Shown: positions 42,238-50,794 of the stretch, piece by piece
Numbering within the stretch: position 1 is the stretch's first letter
Layout of the letters: each line of letters begins with the position of its first letter
Origin: Acidovorax sp.
GTDB lineage: Bacteria; Pseudomonadota; Gammaproteobacteria; Burkholderiales; Burkholderiaceae_C
Direction: 5' to 3'
Length of the DNA stretch: 60,154 nt
NCBI GenBank assembly: GCA_030692685.1
Contig: JAUXZO010000002.1
Span: forward strand, 1 to 60,154
Made by a program: the position numbers and the translations under genes
The notes under the pieces: generated by a model
Databases searched by the model: none
Told to the model about the DNA's origin: nothing
What the model saw: only the letters and a program-made list of their open reading frames with translations

Positions 42238-44949
42238 ATGCAAGACAAATACTCTCCCCAAGACGTCGAGCGCGCCGCGCATGACCACTGGACCGCCACC
42301 GACGCCTACCGCGTGACGGAAGACAACAACAAGAAGAAGTTCTACGCCTGCTCGATGCTGCCGTACCCTAGCGGCAAGCTGCACATGGGCCATGTGCGCA
42401 ACTACACCATCACCGACATGCTCACGCGCTATCTGCGCATGAACGGCCACAACGTGTTGATGCCCATGGGCTGGGATGCTTTTGGCCTGCCTGCTGAAAA
42501 CGCGGCGTTGAAAAACGGCGTGCCACCCGCCCAGTGGACGCGCGAAAACATCGCGTACATGAAAAAGCAGATGCAGGCGATGGGCCTGGCCATCGACTGG
42601 AGCCGCGAAGTCGCCACCTGCGACCCTGAGTATTACAAGTGGAATCAGTGGCTGTTTTTGAAGATGCTGGAAAAAGGCATTGCCTACCGCAAGACCCAGG
42701 TCGTGAACTGGGACCCGGTGGACATGACCGTGCTGGCCAACGAGCAGGTCATTGACGGCAAGGGCTGGCGCACTGGCGCCACGGTCGAAAAGCGCGAGAT
42801 CCCTGGCTATTACCTCAAGATCACCGACTACGCCGAAGAGCTGCTCGACTTTGTGACCGGCGACAAACTGCCCGGCTGGCCCGAGCGCGTCAAGCTGATG
42901 CAGGAAAACTGGATCGGCAAGAGCGAAGGCGTGCGTTTTGCCTTCCCGCATGACATCGCCGGTGACGACGGCGCGCTGATTGGCGACGGCAAGATGTATG
43001 TCTTCACCACGCGCGCCGACACCATCATGGGCGTGACCTTTTGCGCCGTGGCCCCCGAGCACGCGCTGGCTGCACACGCCGCCAAGACCAACCCCGCGCT
43101 TGCAGCCTTCATAGAAGAATGCAAGAGCGGCGGCACCACCGAAGCCGAGCTGGCCACGCAAGAGAAAAAGGGCGTGCCCACGGGCTTGTTCGTCACCCAC
43201 CCGCTCACCGACGAGAAGGTCGAAGTCTGGGTCGGCAACTACGTGCTGATCGGCTACGGCGACGGCGCCGTGATGGGCGTGCCCGCCCACGACGAGCGCG
43301 ACTTTGCGTTTGCCCTCAAGTACGGCATCGAGATCAAGCAGGTCGTGCTGGTCGACAAGGAACTGTTCAACTACCACGAGTGGCAGGACTGGTACGGGGA
43401 TAAACAGCGCGGCGTCACCATCAACTCCGACAGCTTCAGCGGCCTGGGCTACAAAGAGGCAGTTGCCGCTGTGGCCCACGCCCTGCAGGCCAAGGGCCTG
43501 GGCGAGACCAAGACCACCTGGCGTCTGCGCGACTGGGGCGTGAGCCGCCAGCGCTACTGGGGCACCCCCATCCCCATCATCCACTGCGACGAACACGGCG
43601 CCGTGCCCGTGCCCGAAAAAGACCTGCCGGTGGTGCTGCCCACCGACTGCGTGCCCGACGGCTCGGGCAACCCGCTGCACAAGCACGAAGGCTTCCACGC
43701 CGGTGTGACTTGCCCCGTGTGTGGCAAGGCCGCGCGGCGCGAGACTGACACCATGGACACCTTCGTGGACAGCTCGTGGTACTTCATGCGCTATTGCGAC
43801 CCGAAGAACATGGACTCCATGGTGGCCGACGGCACCGCGTATTGGATGCGCGACCAGCAAAACGCGACTGGCGGCAGCGGCATGGACCAGTACATCGGGG
43901 GGGTCGAGCACGCCATCCTGCACTTGCTGTATGCGCGCTTTTGGACCAAGGTCATGCGCGACATGGGGCTGGTAACGGTAGACGAGCCTTTTACCAAGCT
44001 GTTGACGCAAGGCATGGTGCTCAACCAGATCTATTTCTGGCGCGATGAGAAGGGCGGTAAAAACTACTTCCCGCCAGAGGCCGTCACCCAGGTGCTGGAT
44101 GCGCAAGGGCGCATCGTGGGCGGCAAGCTGACCGAGGCCGAAGGGGTGTATGCGGCGGGCCTGGAGCTGGAATACGGTGGCGTAGGCAAGATGGGTAAGT
44201 CTGAGCGCAATGGCGTCGATCCGCAGGACTTGATCGCCAAGTACGGCGCCGACACCGCCCGCCTGTACACCATGTTCACCGCCCCGCCCGAAGCCACACT
44301 GGAGTGGAACGACGCGGCGGTGGAAGGCAGCTACCGCTTCTTGCGCCGTGTGTGGAACTTCGGCGTCAAGCTGTCTGCTATGGATATGGAAGCTGCTAGC
44401 GCAAGCGTAGCAAGCGCTAGTGCCCTAGAAGATGTGGAATTCGGCAAAGAGGCCAAAGCCCTGCGCCTGGAGATCCACACCGTGCTCAAGCAGGTGGATT
44501 ACGACTACCAGCGCATGCAGTACAACACCGTGGTCTCGGGCGCGATGAAGATGATCAACGCGCTGGAAGACTTCAAGGCCACCGACTCGGCCGGTGCCCA
44601 GGTGGCGCTGATCGAAGGTTTTGGCATCTTGTTGCGCTGCCTGTACCCCGCCACGCCCCACGTTGCGCACAGCCTATGGAGCGGCCTGGGATACAGCACG
44701 CAGCTGGGCGATCTGCTCGACGCGCCCTGGCCGAAGATCGATGCCAACGCGCTGGTGCAGGACGAGATCGAACTCATGCTGCAGGTCAACGGCAAGCTGC
44801 GCGGCTCCATCCGGGTGGCTGCACAGGCCGACAAGGCCGAGATCGAGCGCGTGGCGCTGGCGAGCGAAGCCTTCACCACCCAGGCTGCGGGCGCTGCGCC
44901 CAAACGCGTCATCGTGGTGCCGGGCCGACTCGTGAACATCGTGGTGTAA
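42238..44949 (+). CDS. leuS: Leucyl-tRNA synthetase, with an in-frame repeat insertion
   Basis: Charges tRNA-Leu. It has 903 residues against 860 in E. coli. It starts [18 protein letters not shown]. The HIGH motif is in [16 protein letters not shown]. The editing domain (about 225-420) has [20 protein letters not shown] and the catalytic Asp in [21 protein letters not shown] and [16 protein letters not shown] follow. The KMSKS loop reads [12 protein letters not shown]. Residues about 713-733 ([20 protein letters not shown]) contain a family-1 repeat between the catalytic core and the anticodon-binding helices. It is followed five bases later by lptE. Confidence 0.96.
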   Translation: MQDKYSPQDVERAAHDHWTATDAYRVTEDNNKKKFYACSMLPYPSGKLHMGHVRNYTITDMLTRYLRMNGHNVLMPMGWDAFGLPAENAALKNGVPPAQWTRENIAYMKKQMQAMGLAIDWSREVATCDPEYYKWNQWLFLKMLEKGIAYRKTQVVNWDPVDMTVLANEQVIDGKGWRTGATVEKREIPGYYLKITDYAEELLDFVTGDKLPGWPERVKLMQENWIGKSEGVRFAFPHDIAGDDGALIGDGKMYVFTTRADTIMGVTFCAVAPEHALAAHAAKTNPALAAFIEECKSGGTTEAELATQEKKGVPTGLFVTHPLTDEKVEVWVGNYVLIGYGDGAVMGVPAHDERDFAFALKYGIEIKQVVLVDKELFNYHEWQDWYGDKQRGVTINSDSFSGLGYKEAVAAVAHALQAKGLGETKTTWRLRDWGVSRQRYWGTPIPIIHCDEHGAVPVPEKDLPVVLPTDCVPDGSGNPLHKHEGFHAGVTCPVCGKAARRETDTMDTFVDSSWYFMRYCDPKNMDSMVADGTAYWMRDQQNATGGSGMDQYIGGVEHAILHLLYARFWTKVMRDMGLVTVDEPFTKLLTQGMVLNQIYFWRDEKGGKNYFPPEAVTQVLDAQGRIVGGKLTEAEGVYAAGLELEYGGVGKMGKSERNGVDPQDLIAKYGADTARLYTMFTAPPEATLEWNDAAVEGSYRFLRRVWNFGVKLSAMDMEAASASVASASALEDVEFGKEAKALRLEIHTVLKQVDYDYQRMQYNTVVSGAMKMINALEDFKATDSAGAQVALIEGFGILLRCLYPATPHVAHSLWSGLGYSTQLGDLLDAPWPKIDANALVQDEIELMLQVNGKLRGSIRVAAQADKAEIERVALASEAFTTQAAGAAPKRVIVVPGRLVNIVV
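44384..44427 (+). repeat. Family-1 dispersed palindromic element inside leuS
   Basis: ATGGAAGCTGCTAGCGCAAG, then CGTAGCAAGCGCTAGTGCCC. The right arm has drifted, but both AGCGC arms of the palindrome remain. It uses the GCT-GCT-AGC-GCx frame, as in mtnN and ybbN, and encodes a Ser/Ala-rich loop. Confidence 0.8.
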
Positions 44950-44954
44950 CGGTG

Positions 44955-45458
44955 ATGAACAAGCGCACACTGCTCTCCCTCGCGCCGGTGGCCCTGCTGT
45001 CTGCCTGCGGTTTTCGGCTGCGGGGCGTGCCCGAGTTTGCATTCAAGTCGGTCTACATCGCAGCGCCTGCCGGTTCTCCGCTGGCGCGCGAGCTGCAGCG
45101 CACGCTCGCGGGCTCCGGCAGCCCGCTCACGGTGCTGCGCGACGCCGCGTCCATGCCCACCGCAGAGGTCATTCTGGACCTGCTGCAGGAGCGGCAAGAG
45201 CGCGTGGTCGTCGGCCAGAACGCTTCGGGCCAGGTGCGTGAGCTGCAGCTGCGGTTGCGCATCAAGTTCCGTCTGCGCACGCCCACCGGGGTGGAATGGA
45301 TTCCCGAGACCGAGCTGCTGCAGCAGCGCGAGATCAGCTACAACGAAACCATCGCCCTGGCCAAAGAGGCCGAAGAGGCGCTGCTGTTTCGCAACATGCA
45401 GACCGATCTGGTGCAGCAGCTGATGCGCCGGTTATCGCTGACGCGGGCGCCGACGTAA
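44955..45458 (+). CDS. lptE: LPS-assembly lipoprotein LptE
   Basis: Outer-membrane lipoprotein that plugs LptD in lipopolysaccharide export. It has 167 residues. The signal peptide ends in the lipobox LLSAC (Cys about 17), followed by the family hallmark GFRLRGVPEFAFKSVYIAAP. SPLARELQRTLAGSG and RIKFRLRTPTGVEWIPETEL follow, ending LFRNMQTDLVQQLMRRLSLT. It is the second gene of leuS-lptE. In many proteobacteria holA comes next; here two arginine-catabolic genes on the other strand come first. Confidence 0.92.
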   Translation: MNKRTLLSLAPVALLSACGFRLRGVPEFAFKSVYIAAPAGSPLARELQRTLAGSGSPLTVLRDAASMPTAEVILDLLQERQERVVVGQNASGQVRELQLRLRIKFRLRTPTGVEWIPETELLQQREISYNETIALAKEAEEALLFRNMQTDLVQQLMRRLSLTRAPT

Positions 45459-45470
45459 AAATTAGATGAA

Positions 45471-45522
45471 ATATGGCCCTGGCGCTTATTGGATAAGTGC
45501 TAGTAGCTATAAATTTGATAGT
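45471..45522 (-). repeat. Family-1 dispersed palindromic element between lptE and arginase
   Basis: ATATGGCCCTGGCGCTTATT, then GGATAAGTGCTAGTAGCTAT and AAATTTGATAGT. It starts 12 bases after the lptE stop codon, at a convergent junction. The stem has two changes relative to the consensus. Confidence 0.88.
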
Positions 45523-45589
45523 ATCGCGCAGTGCGGGCGCGTTGCGGGCGCATTTCTGCGGCATTCCGGTGCCACTGCGCGTGGCGCCC

Positions 45590-46543
45590 TTAAGCGGGGC
45601 GGATGCGCATCAGCGTGCTTTTGCCAAACAGCGATTCCACCAGGTCCACCGCCAGCACCGCGGTGCTGTTGCGCACATCCAGCGCGGGGTTCAACTCCAT
45701 GATGTCCAGCGACGCCAGGCGGCCGCTGTCGGCAATCATCTCCATGCACAGCTGCGCTTCGCGATAGGTGGGCCCGCCGGGCACGGTGGTGCCCACGCCG
45801 GGTGCAATGGCGGGGTCCAGAAAATCCACGTCGAAGCTCACATGCAGGTGGGTGTTGGCGTCCACGCCCGTGAGCGCCTGCTGCATGGTCTGGCGCATGC
45901 CCACTTCGTCGATGTAGCGCATGTCGAAAACCTCCAGGCCTTGTTCATGCACAAAGCGTTTTTCGCCCTCGTCGACGCTGCGGATGCCGATCTGGCGGAT
46001 CTGGTTCGTTTGCAGCGCGGGGCCGCCGCCGGGCATGCGCGCCAGGTGCGTCAGCGCCTCGGGCCCAAAGCCGCACAGGCATGCCACGGGCATGCCGTGC
46101 ACATTGCCGCTGGGCGTGAGGTCGCTGGTGTTGAAGTCGGTGTGCGCATCGAGCCACAACACGCGCAGCTTCTTGCCCGCCTCTGCACAGTGGCGGGCCA
46201 CCGCGCTGATGCTGCCCAGGCCCAGGCAGTGGTCGCCCCCCAGCAGGATGGGCAGGTGGCCCAGTTGCAGTTCGGCATACACCGCATCAAACACCCGCTG
46301 GTTCCAGTCGACCACATCGGCCAGGTGGCGGTAGCCGTCCACCGGCGGTTGCCAGGGGTTGGCCGGGCCCGTCAGGTTGCCTCGGTCAAACACCTGCAGG
46401 CCATGGCTCTCCAGCGCTGCCTGCAGCCCCGCGACCCGCAGCGCCTCGGGGCCCATCGATGCGCCCCGCGCGCCCGCGCCGATGTCGGTGGGGGCGCCAA
46501 TCAGGCTGGTGGGCTGTGCGGTGCGCAGTGCAGTGGGGTTCAT
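45590..46543 (-). CDS. rocF: Arginase
   Basis: Hydrolyses arginine to ornithine and urea with a dimanganese centre. It has 317 residues. Metal-binding motifs are in place: ILLGGDHCLGLGS (His), LWLDAHTDFNTSD (Asp, His, Asp) and SFDVDFLDPAIAPGVGT (two Asp). GNVHGMPVACLCG and SLDIMELNPALD are also typical of arginase rather than agmatinase. The start overlaps the stop of the ornithine cyclodeaminase gene (ATGA), so arginine is converted to ornithine and on to proline by one operon. Confidence 0.93.
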   Translation of the reverse strand: MNPTALRTAQPTSLIGAPTDIGAGARGASMGPEALRVAGLQAALESHGLQVFDRGNLTGPANPWQPPVDGYRHLADVVDWNQRVFDAVYAELQLGHLPILLGGDHCLGLGSISAVARHCAEAGKKLRVLWLDAHTDFNTSDLTPSGNVHGMPVACLCGFGPEALTHLARMPGGGPALQTNQIRQIGIRSVDEGEKRFVHEQGLEVFDMRYIDEVGMRQTMQQALTGVDANTHLHVSFDVDFLDPAIAPGVGTTVPGGPTYREAQLCMEMIADSGRLASLDIMELNPALDVRNSTAVLAVDLVESLFGKSTLMRIRPA

Positions 46544-47685
46544 GGTGTCGGGGCCTCTTGAAGGGCAGGGGTGGAGCGGAGCCGGGTGGCGGTGCCTGTG
46601 GGGTGCGCCGGGGCGGGCACGCCTTGCAGCACACCAAACAGATCTTTCGGATTGTCCATCTGCGGGATCAGGTCGATGGGGGTGGCCAGGTGGGGGTGGG
46701 TGTGCAGCAGCGCATGCAGCGTGCGCAGCGCCGAGAAATCTTCCAGCGCAAAGCCCACCGAGTCAAACACCGTCACCTCGTGATCGCTGGCGCGCCCGGG
46801 TGCGTGGCCGCGCAGCACCTGGGTGAATTCGGTCACGGCAAAATCCGCCGGCATCTGCTGGATCTCGCCTTCGATGCGGGACTGGGGCTCGAACTCCACC
46901 ACGACACGCGCACCGCGACCATCGGGCGCAGCGGGCGCACCGGGCCTGCGCAGGATGTCGGGGTGCAACTCGGTTTTGCCGGGGCAGTCGCCCCCCACTG
47001 CGTTGAGGTGCATGCCGGGTTCGATCATGTCGGGCGTGAGGATGGTGGCGTTGCGTTTGTCGGCCGTTACCGTGGTCACGATGCCGCTGCCACGCACGGC
47101 CTCGGCGGTGGAGGTGCAGGGCACCACATGCAGCCCAGGCAGCGACAGGTGCTGCAGATTGCGGGCCAGTTTGGTGGTTGCGGCGGGGTCGGTGTCAAAC
47201 AGGCGCAGTTCGCGCACGCCCAGCAGGTGGTAGAACGCCAGCGCCTGGAACTCGCTTTGTGCGCCGTTGCCGATCAGCGCCATCGTGTGGCTGCCCGGGC
47301 CTTCTTTGCGCGCCATGTGGCGTGCCACCAGCACCGACATCGCGGCGGTGCGCAGCGCGGTGGTCAGGGTCAGTTCAGACACCAGCAAGGGGTAACCCGT
47401 GTCCACATCGGCCAGCACACCAAAGGCGGTCACCGTCAGCAGGCCCTCTGCGGTGTTTTTGGGGTGGCCGTTCACGTACTTGAAGCAATACAACTCCCCG
47501 TCGCTGGTGGGCATCAGCTCGATCACGCCGCCGGGCGAATGGATGGCGTGGCGTGCGGATTTTTCAAAGCTCTCCCAGCGCCGGTAGTCGTGCTCCATGG
47601 CATCCACCAGTTGCTGAAGAAAAGCGGCCAGGCCCACTTGTTGGACCAGTTGGCGCACGCTGTTGACGCCCAGATAGTTGACCAT
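46540..47685 (-). CDS. ocd: Ornithine cyclodeaminase
   Basis: Converts ornithine directly to proline and ammonia using bound NAD+. It has 381 residues from MVNYLGVNSVRQLVQQVGLA, matching the ~350-380 residue Ocd family of mu-crystallin type. Features: SVLVARHMARKEGPGSHTMA, the dinucleotide-binding ALIGNGAQSEFQALAF, LRLFDTDPAATTKLARNL, TTVTADKRNATIL and HLNAVGGDCPGKTELHPDIL with the catalytic Asp. The open frame runs upstream to 47874, but homology begins at 47685. It is the first gene of ocd-rocF and divergent from holA. Confidence 0.93.
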   Translation of the reverse strand: MVNYLGVNSVRQLVQQVGLAAFLQQLVDAMEHDYRRWESFEKSARHAIHSPGGVIELMPTSDGELYCFKYVNGHPKNTAEGLLTVTAFGVLADVDTGYPLLVSELTLTTALRTAAMSVLVARHMARKEGPGSHTMALIGNGAQSEFQALAFYHLLGVRELRLFDTDPAATTKLARNLQHLSLPGLHVVPCTSTAEAVRGSGIVTTVTADKRNATILTPDMIEPGMHLNAVGGDCPGKTELHPDILRRPGAPAAPDGRGARVVVEFEPQSRIEGEIQQMPADFAVTEFTQVLRGHAPGRASDHEVTVFDSVGFALEDFSALRTLHALLHTHPHLATPIDLIPQMDNPKDLFGVLQGVPAPAHPTGTATRLRSTPALQEAPTP

Positions 47686-47801
47686 GGTGTTTGTCTCCGT
47701 ACGTTTTGAATGCGAGGCTTGGCACAAGGGCCCGGCGCCCGCTTTGTCGCTGCTAAGCAAAATTGTCTGGTGGGCTTCAGCCAAAGAAAAGGGAGAAAGC
47801 T

Positions 47802-47831
47802 GTGCAATTCTTGAGGCAAAACGTGCAATTT
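47802..47831. promoter_or_regulatory. Candidate operator: direct repeat GTGCAATT, 21-base period
   Basis: GTGCAATTC at 47802-47810 and GTGCAATTT at 47823-47831 are exactly 21 bases apart, two helical turns. They lie in the 250-base region between the divergent ocd and holA genes. The second overlaps a partial palindrome (GCAAA...TTTGC). An Lrp/AsnC- or ArgR-type regulator of arginine catabolism is the natural candidate, but none is encoded here. Confidence 0.35.
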
Positions 47832-47935
47832 GCGCAGTGGATTTGACGTTTTGCGTGAAACGGGGGTGTCGCACCGTCAGCAGAAGCCCGCGTTAAACGG
47901 GTGCCCGGCAACGCCAAGGCGATAAACTTTGCCGC

Positions 47936-48991
47936 ATGCAAGTCGCCCTGGCCCAACTCTCTTCGCACCTTCAACGGGCCCTGTCGCCGCTTTATGTGTT
48001 GCACGGCGACGAGCCCTTGCTGCAGCAAGAGGCCGCTGACACCATCCGCACCACCGCCCGCGCCCAGGGTTACACCGAACGCACTTCCTACACGGTAGCA
48101 GGCGCTCACTTTGACTGGAGCGCCGTGCTGGCCGCCGGTGGCAGTTTGAGCTTGTTTGCCGACAAGCAGATCGTCGAGATCCGCATCCCGTCGGGCAAGC
48201 CCGGCAAGGACGGCAGCGTGGCGCTGCAGCAGGTGGCGGCGTCGGCGCAGGGCAACGACAGCACGCTGACTCTGGTGATGCTGCCGCGCCTGGATAAAGC
48301 CACGCGCACCGGCGCCTGGTTTGCGGCGCTCGAATCCAGTGGCACCTCGATCCAGATCGACCCCATCGAGCGCGGCATGCTGCCGCAGTGGATTGCGCAG
48401 CGCCTTGCCGCGCAGGGCCAGCGCGTGGTGTCCGGCGAAGAAGGCCAGCGCACGCTGCAGTTTTTTGCCGACCGGGTGGAGGGCAACCTGCTGGCTGCGC
48501 ACCAGGAGATCCAGAAACTGGCCCTGCTGCACCCGGCGGGCGAGCTGACGCAAGCCCAGGTGGAAGGCGCTGTGCTTAACGTGGCGCGCTACGACGTGTT
48601 CAAGTTGTCCGAATCCGTGCTGGCCGGGCACACCGCGCGCGTGCAGCGCATGCTCGACGGCCTGCAGGCCGAGGGCGAGGCCGAGGTGCTGGTGCACTGG
48701 GCGCTGGCCGAAGACATCCGCGCCCTGAAGCGCGTGAAAGATGCCATGAACGCGGGCCGCCCCCTGCCCATGGCCCTGCGCGAGAACCGCGTCTGGGGCG
48801 CCAAGGAAAAGCTGTACGAACGCATCCTGCCCAAAGCCAGCGATGCCGCGCTGGCGCGGCTGCTGCAGTCCGCGCATACCGTGGATGGCATCGTCAAAGG
48901 ACTGAAAGTGCCCGACTGGCCCACCAATGGCTGGGAGGCGCTGCATCGGCTGGCGTTTCAGGTGTGCAGGTTGACGCAGGCTGCGCGCTGA
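47936..48991 (+). CDS. holA: DNA polymerase III delta subunit
   Basis: Clamp-loader subunit that opens the beta sliding clamp. It has 351 residues, as for E. coli HolA (343). Features: MQVALAQLSSHLQRALSPLY, VLHGDEPLLQQEAADTIR (family HGDExLL motif), SLFADKQIVEIRIPSGKPGK, FADRVEGNLLAAHQEIQKLA and ARYDVFKLSESVLAGHTARV. The C-terminal domain ends LAFQVCRLTQAAR. It is usually next to lptE; here ocd-rocF intervene. A family-1 element separates it from the convergent small gene. Confidence 0.93.
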   Translation: MQVALAQLSSHLQRALSPLYVLHGDEPLLQQEAADTIRTTARAQGYTERTSYTVAGAHFDWSAVLAAGGSLSLFADKQIVEIRIPSGKPGKDGSVALQQVAASAQGNDSTLTLVMLPRLDKATRTGAWFAALESSGTSIQIDPIERGMLPQWIAQRLAAQGQRVVSGEEGQRTLQFFADRVEGNLLAAHQEIQKLALLHPAGELTQAQVEGAVLNVARYDVFKLSESVLAGHTARVQRMLDGLQAEGEAEVLVHWALAEDIRALKRVKDAMNAGRPLPMALRENRVWGAKEKLYERILPKASDAALARLLQSAHTVDGIVKGLKVPDWPTNGWEALHRLAFQVCRLTQAAR

Positions 48992-49009
48992 GGATTCAAA
49001 AGTTTGAAT

Positions 49010-49065
49010 GTTTTTGGGCTGTGGCGCTTTTCCATAAAGCGCTGATAGCTATAAAAATAGTAGCA
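49010..49065 (-). repeat. Family-1 dispersed palindromic element between holA and a small gene
   Basis: TGTTTTTGGGCTGTGGCGCT, then TTTCCATAAAGCGCTGATAG and CTATAAAAATAGTAG. It starts about 18 bases after the holA stop codon at a convergent junction. The left arm is degenerate but the AGCGCTGATAGCTAT end is clear. Confidence 0.85.
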
Positions 49066-49089
49066 TCTGGCCGCACGCGCCCAGGTGGG

Positions 49090-49368
49090 TCATGCCTGCT
49101 CCAGCAGGCCCCGCGCCTTATCCACCCACATCTGCAAGCTGTCCACCAAGTCTTTCTGGCTGAACGAGCAGCTTTCTTCCGAAAACAATGCGCTGGATTC
49201 GAGCCGGTCCAGCAAACCGAGCAGCACGTCGGCGTAGCGCTGCGGCAGGGCCGCGAGCAGGTCAGGCTGATTGCGGGCGGTGTGGCTCAGGGCAGACGCA
49301 GTGAGGCAGCCCTGGGTGAATGCGGTCAGCGCGTCTTGCACCGGGGTGACGAGGTGGGATCGGGTCAT
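49090..49368 (-). CDS. Small protein of unknown function
   Basis: A 92-residue, probably all-helical cytoplasmic protein: [20 protein letters not shown] at the start, a hydrophobic and charged middle ([20 protein letters not shown]), and [20 protein letters not shown] at the end. There is no signal peptide, membrane helix or known motif. The open frame continues upstream to 49827 antisense to proA, but that part is a shadow. The start at 49368 is chosen because it leaves a free promoter region opposite proA. Its coding-like composition and position between holA and proA favour a real gene, but I cannot name a family. Confidence 0.6.
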   Translation of the reverse strand: MTRSHLVTPVQDALTAFTQGCLTASALSHTARNQPDLLAALPQRYADVLLGLLDRLESSALFSEESCSFSQKDLVDSLQMWVDKARGLLEQA

Positions 49369-49453
49369 GTCGGCAGAGTTGAAGAAAGCGGGGGCTTCAA
49401 GGGTAACCGGGGTTATGTTTCCCGTGCCGGGGCATCTGCGGCAAAATCGCCGG

Positions 49454-50734
49454 ATGAACGCGCTCAACGTGGCTGAATACACCCACACCCTCGGTTTCCA
49501 GGCAAAAACGGCCTCAGCGCTGATGGCCAAAGCGCCAGCAGCTATCAAAAACAAAGCACTCAAGGCCCTGGCACGGCTGCTGCGCGACAACGTGGATGCG
49601 CTGCAGGTGGACAACGCCCGCGACCTTGAGCGTGCCCGCGCCGCAGGCTTGCCTGAGCCGATGGTGGATCGCCTCAAGCTCACCCCCAAGGTGCTGGAGA
49701 CCTGCGCTGAGGGCTGCGAGCAGCTGGCGGCCATGCCTGACATCATTGGCGAGATCCTCGGCATGAAGCAGCAGCCCAGCGGCATCCGCGTGGGCCAGAT
49801 GCGCGTGCCGATTGGGGTGTTCGGCATGATTTACGAAAGCCGCCCCAACGTGACCATCGAGGCCGCGTCGCTGTCGATCAAGAGTGGCAATGCCTGCATC
49901 CTGCGCGGTGGCTCAGAGGCCATTGATTCCAACAAGGCCCTGGCCAAACTGGTGCAGCAGGCATTGGCCGAGGCCGGCCTGCCGCAAGACGCGGTGCAGC
50001 TGGTGCAGACCACCGACCGCGAGGCCGTGGGCCAGCTCATCACCATGCCGCAGTTTGTGGACGTGATCATTCCGCGCGGCGGCAAGGGCCTGATCGAGCG
50101 CATCAGCCGCGATGCCAAGGTGCCCGTCATCAAGCACCTGGACGGCAACTGCCACACCTATGTAGATGACCCCTGCGACATCGCCATGGCGGTCAAGGTG
50201 GCCGACAACGCCAAGACCAACAAGTACAGCCCGTGCAACGCCAGCGAAGGCCTGCTGGTGGCCCGCGGTGTAGCGGCCGAGTTTTTGCCGCTGATCGGCG
50301 CGGTGTATGCCGCCAAGGGCGTGGAGATGCGCGGCTGTATTGACTCGCTTCGCATCTTGAAAAACGTGCCCGGGGCGTTTTTGGCCCAGGCCACCGAGCA
50401 GGACTGGAGCGAGGAGTACCTGGCGCCCATCATCAGCGTGAAGATCGTGGCGGGTGTGGACGAGGCCATTGCCCACATCAACCACTACTCGAGCCACCAC
50501 ACCGATGCCATCCTCACCACCAACCACGTGCACGCCCAACGGTTTTTGCGCGAAGTGGATTCAGCCAGCGTGATGGTGAATGCCAGCACACGGTTTGCCG
50601 ACGGCTTTGAGTTCGGCCTTGGCGCCGAAATCGGCATCAGCACCGACAAGTTCCATGCGCGTGGGCCGGTGGGGCTGGAAGGCCTGACCTCGCTCAAGTA
50701 CGTAGTGCTGGGCGAAGGTGAGATACGGGCTTGA
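49454..50734 (+). CDS. proA: Gamma-glutamyl phosphate reductase
   Basis: Reduces gamma-glutamyl phosphate to glutamate semialdehyde in proline synthesis. It has 426 residues from [20 protein letters not shown]. Family motifs: [55 protein letters not shown] and [13 protein letters not shown] with the catalytic Cys. [13 protein letters not shown] and [20 protein letters not shown] are near the end. Together with ocd it gives the cell two routes to proline within 5 kb. proB is not adjacent. Confidence 0.96.
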   Translation: MNALNVAEYTHTLGFQAKTASALMAKAPAAIKNKALKALARLLRDNVDALQVDNARDLERARAAGLPEPMVDRLKLTPKVLETCAEGCEQLAAMPDIIGEILGMKQQPSGIRVGQMRVPIGVFGMIYESRPNVTIEAASLSIKSGNACILRGGSEAIDSNKALAKLVQQALAEAGLPQDAVQLVQTTDREAVGQLITMPQFVDVIIPRGGKGLIERISRDAKVPVIKHLDGNCHTYVDDPCDIAMAVKVADNAKTNKYSPCNASEGLLVARGVAAEFLPLIGAVYAAKGVEMRGCIDSLRILKNVPGAFLAQATEQDWSEEYLAPIISVKIVAGVDEAIAHINHYSSHHTDAILTTNHVHAQRFLREVDSASVMVNASTRFADGFEFGLGAEIGISTDKFHARGPVGLEGLTSLKYVVLGEGEIRA

Positions 50735-50740
50735 TGTACT

Positions 50741-50794
50741 CTCAATTTAATAGCTGTAAGCGCTTTCTGGTATTGCGCTAGAGGCTAATTTGGC
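50741..50794 (+). repeat. Family-1 dispersed palindromic element between proA and trkA
   Basis: CTCAATTTAATAGCTGTAAG, then CGCTTTCTGGTATTGCGCTA and GAGGCTAATTTGGC. The element starts about seven bases after the proA stop and ends exactly at the trkA ATG. It therefore makes up the whole intergenic region and must supply the trkA ribosome-binding site (CTAGAGG). Confidence 0.9.

Noticed and set aside
44190..44215. KMGKS instead of KMSKS in LeuS as a sign of inactivation
   Set aside because: The KMSKS loop tolerates Gly or other small residues at the third position in several synthetases, and the rest of the enzyme is intact.
49529..49555. AAAGCGCCAGCAGCTATCAA in proA resembles half of a family-1 element
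   Set aside because: ProA aligns with E. coli ProA here without a gap, so nothing was inserted; the match is probably chance within Lys/Ala codons.
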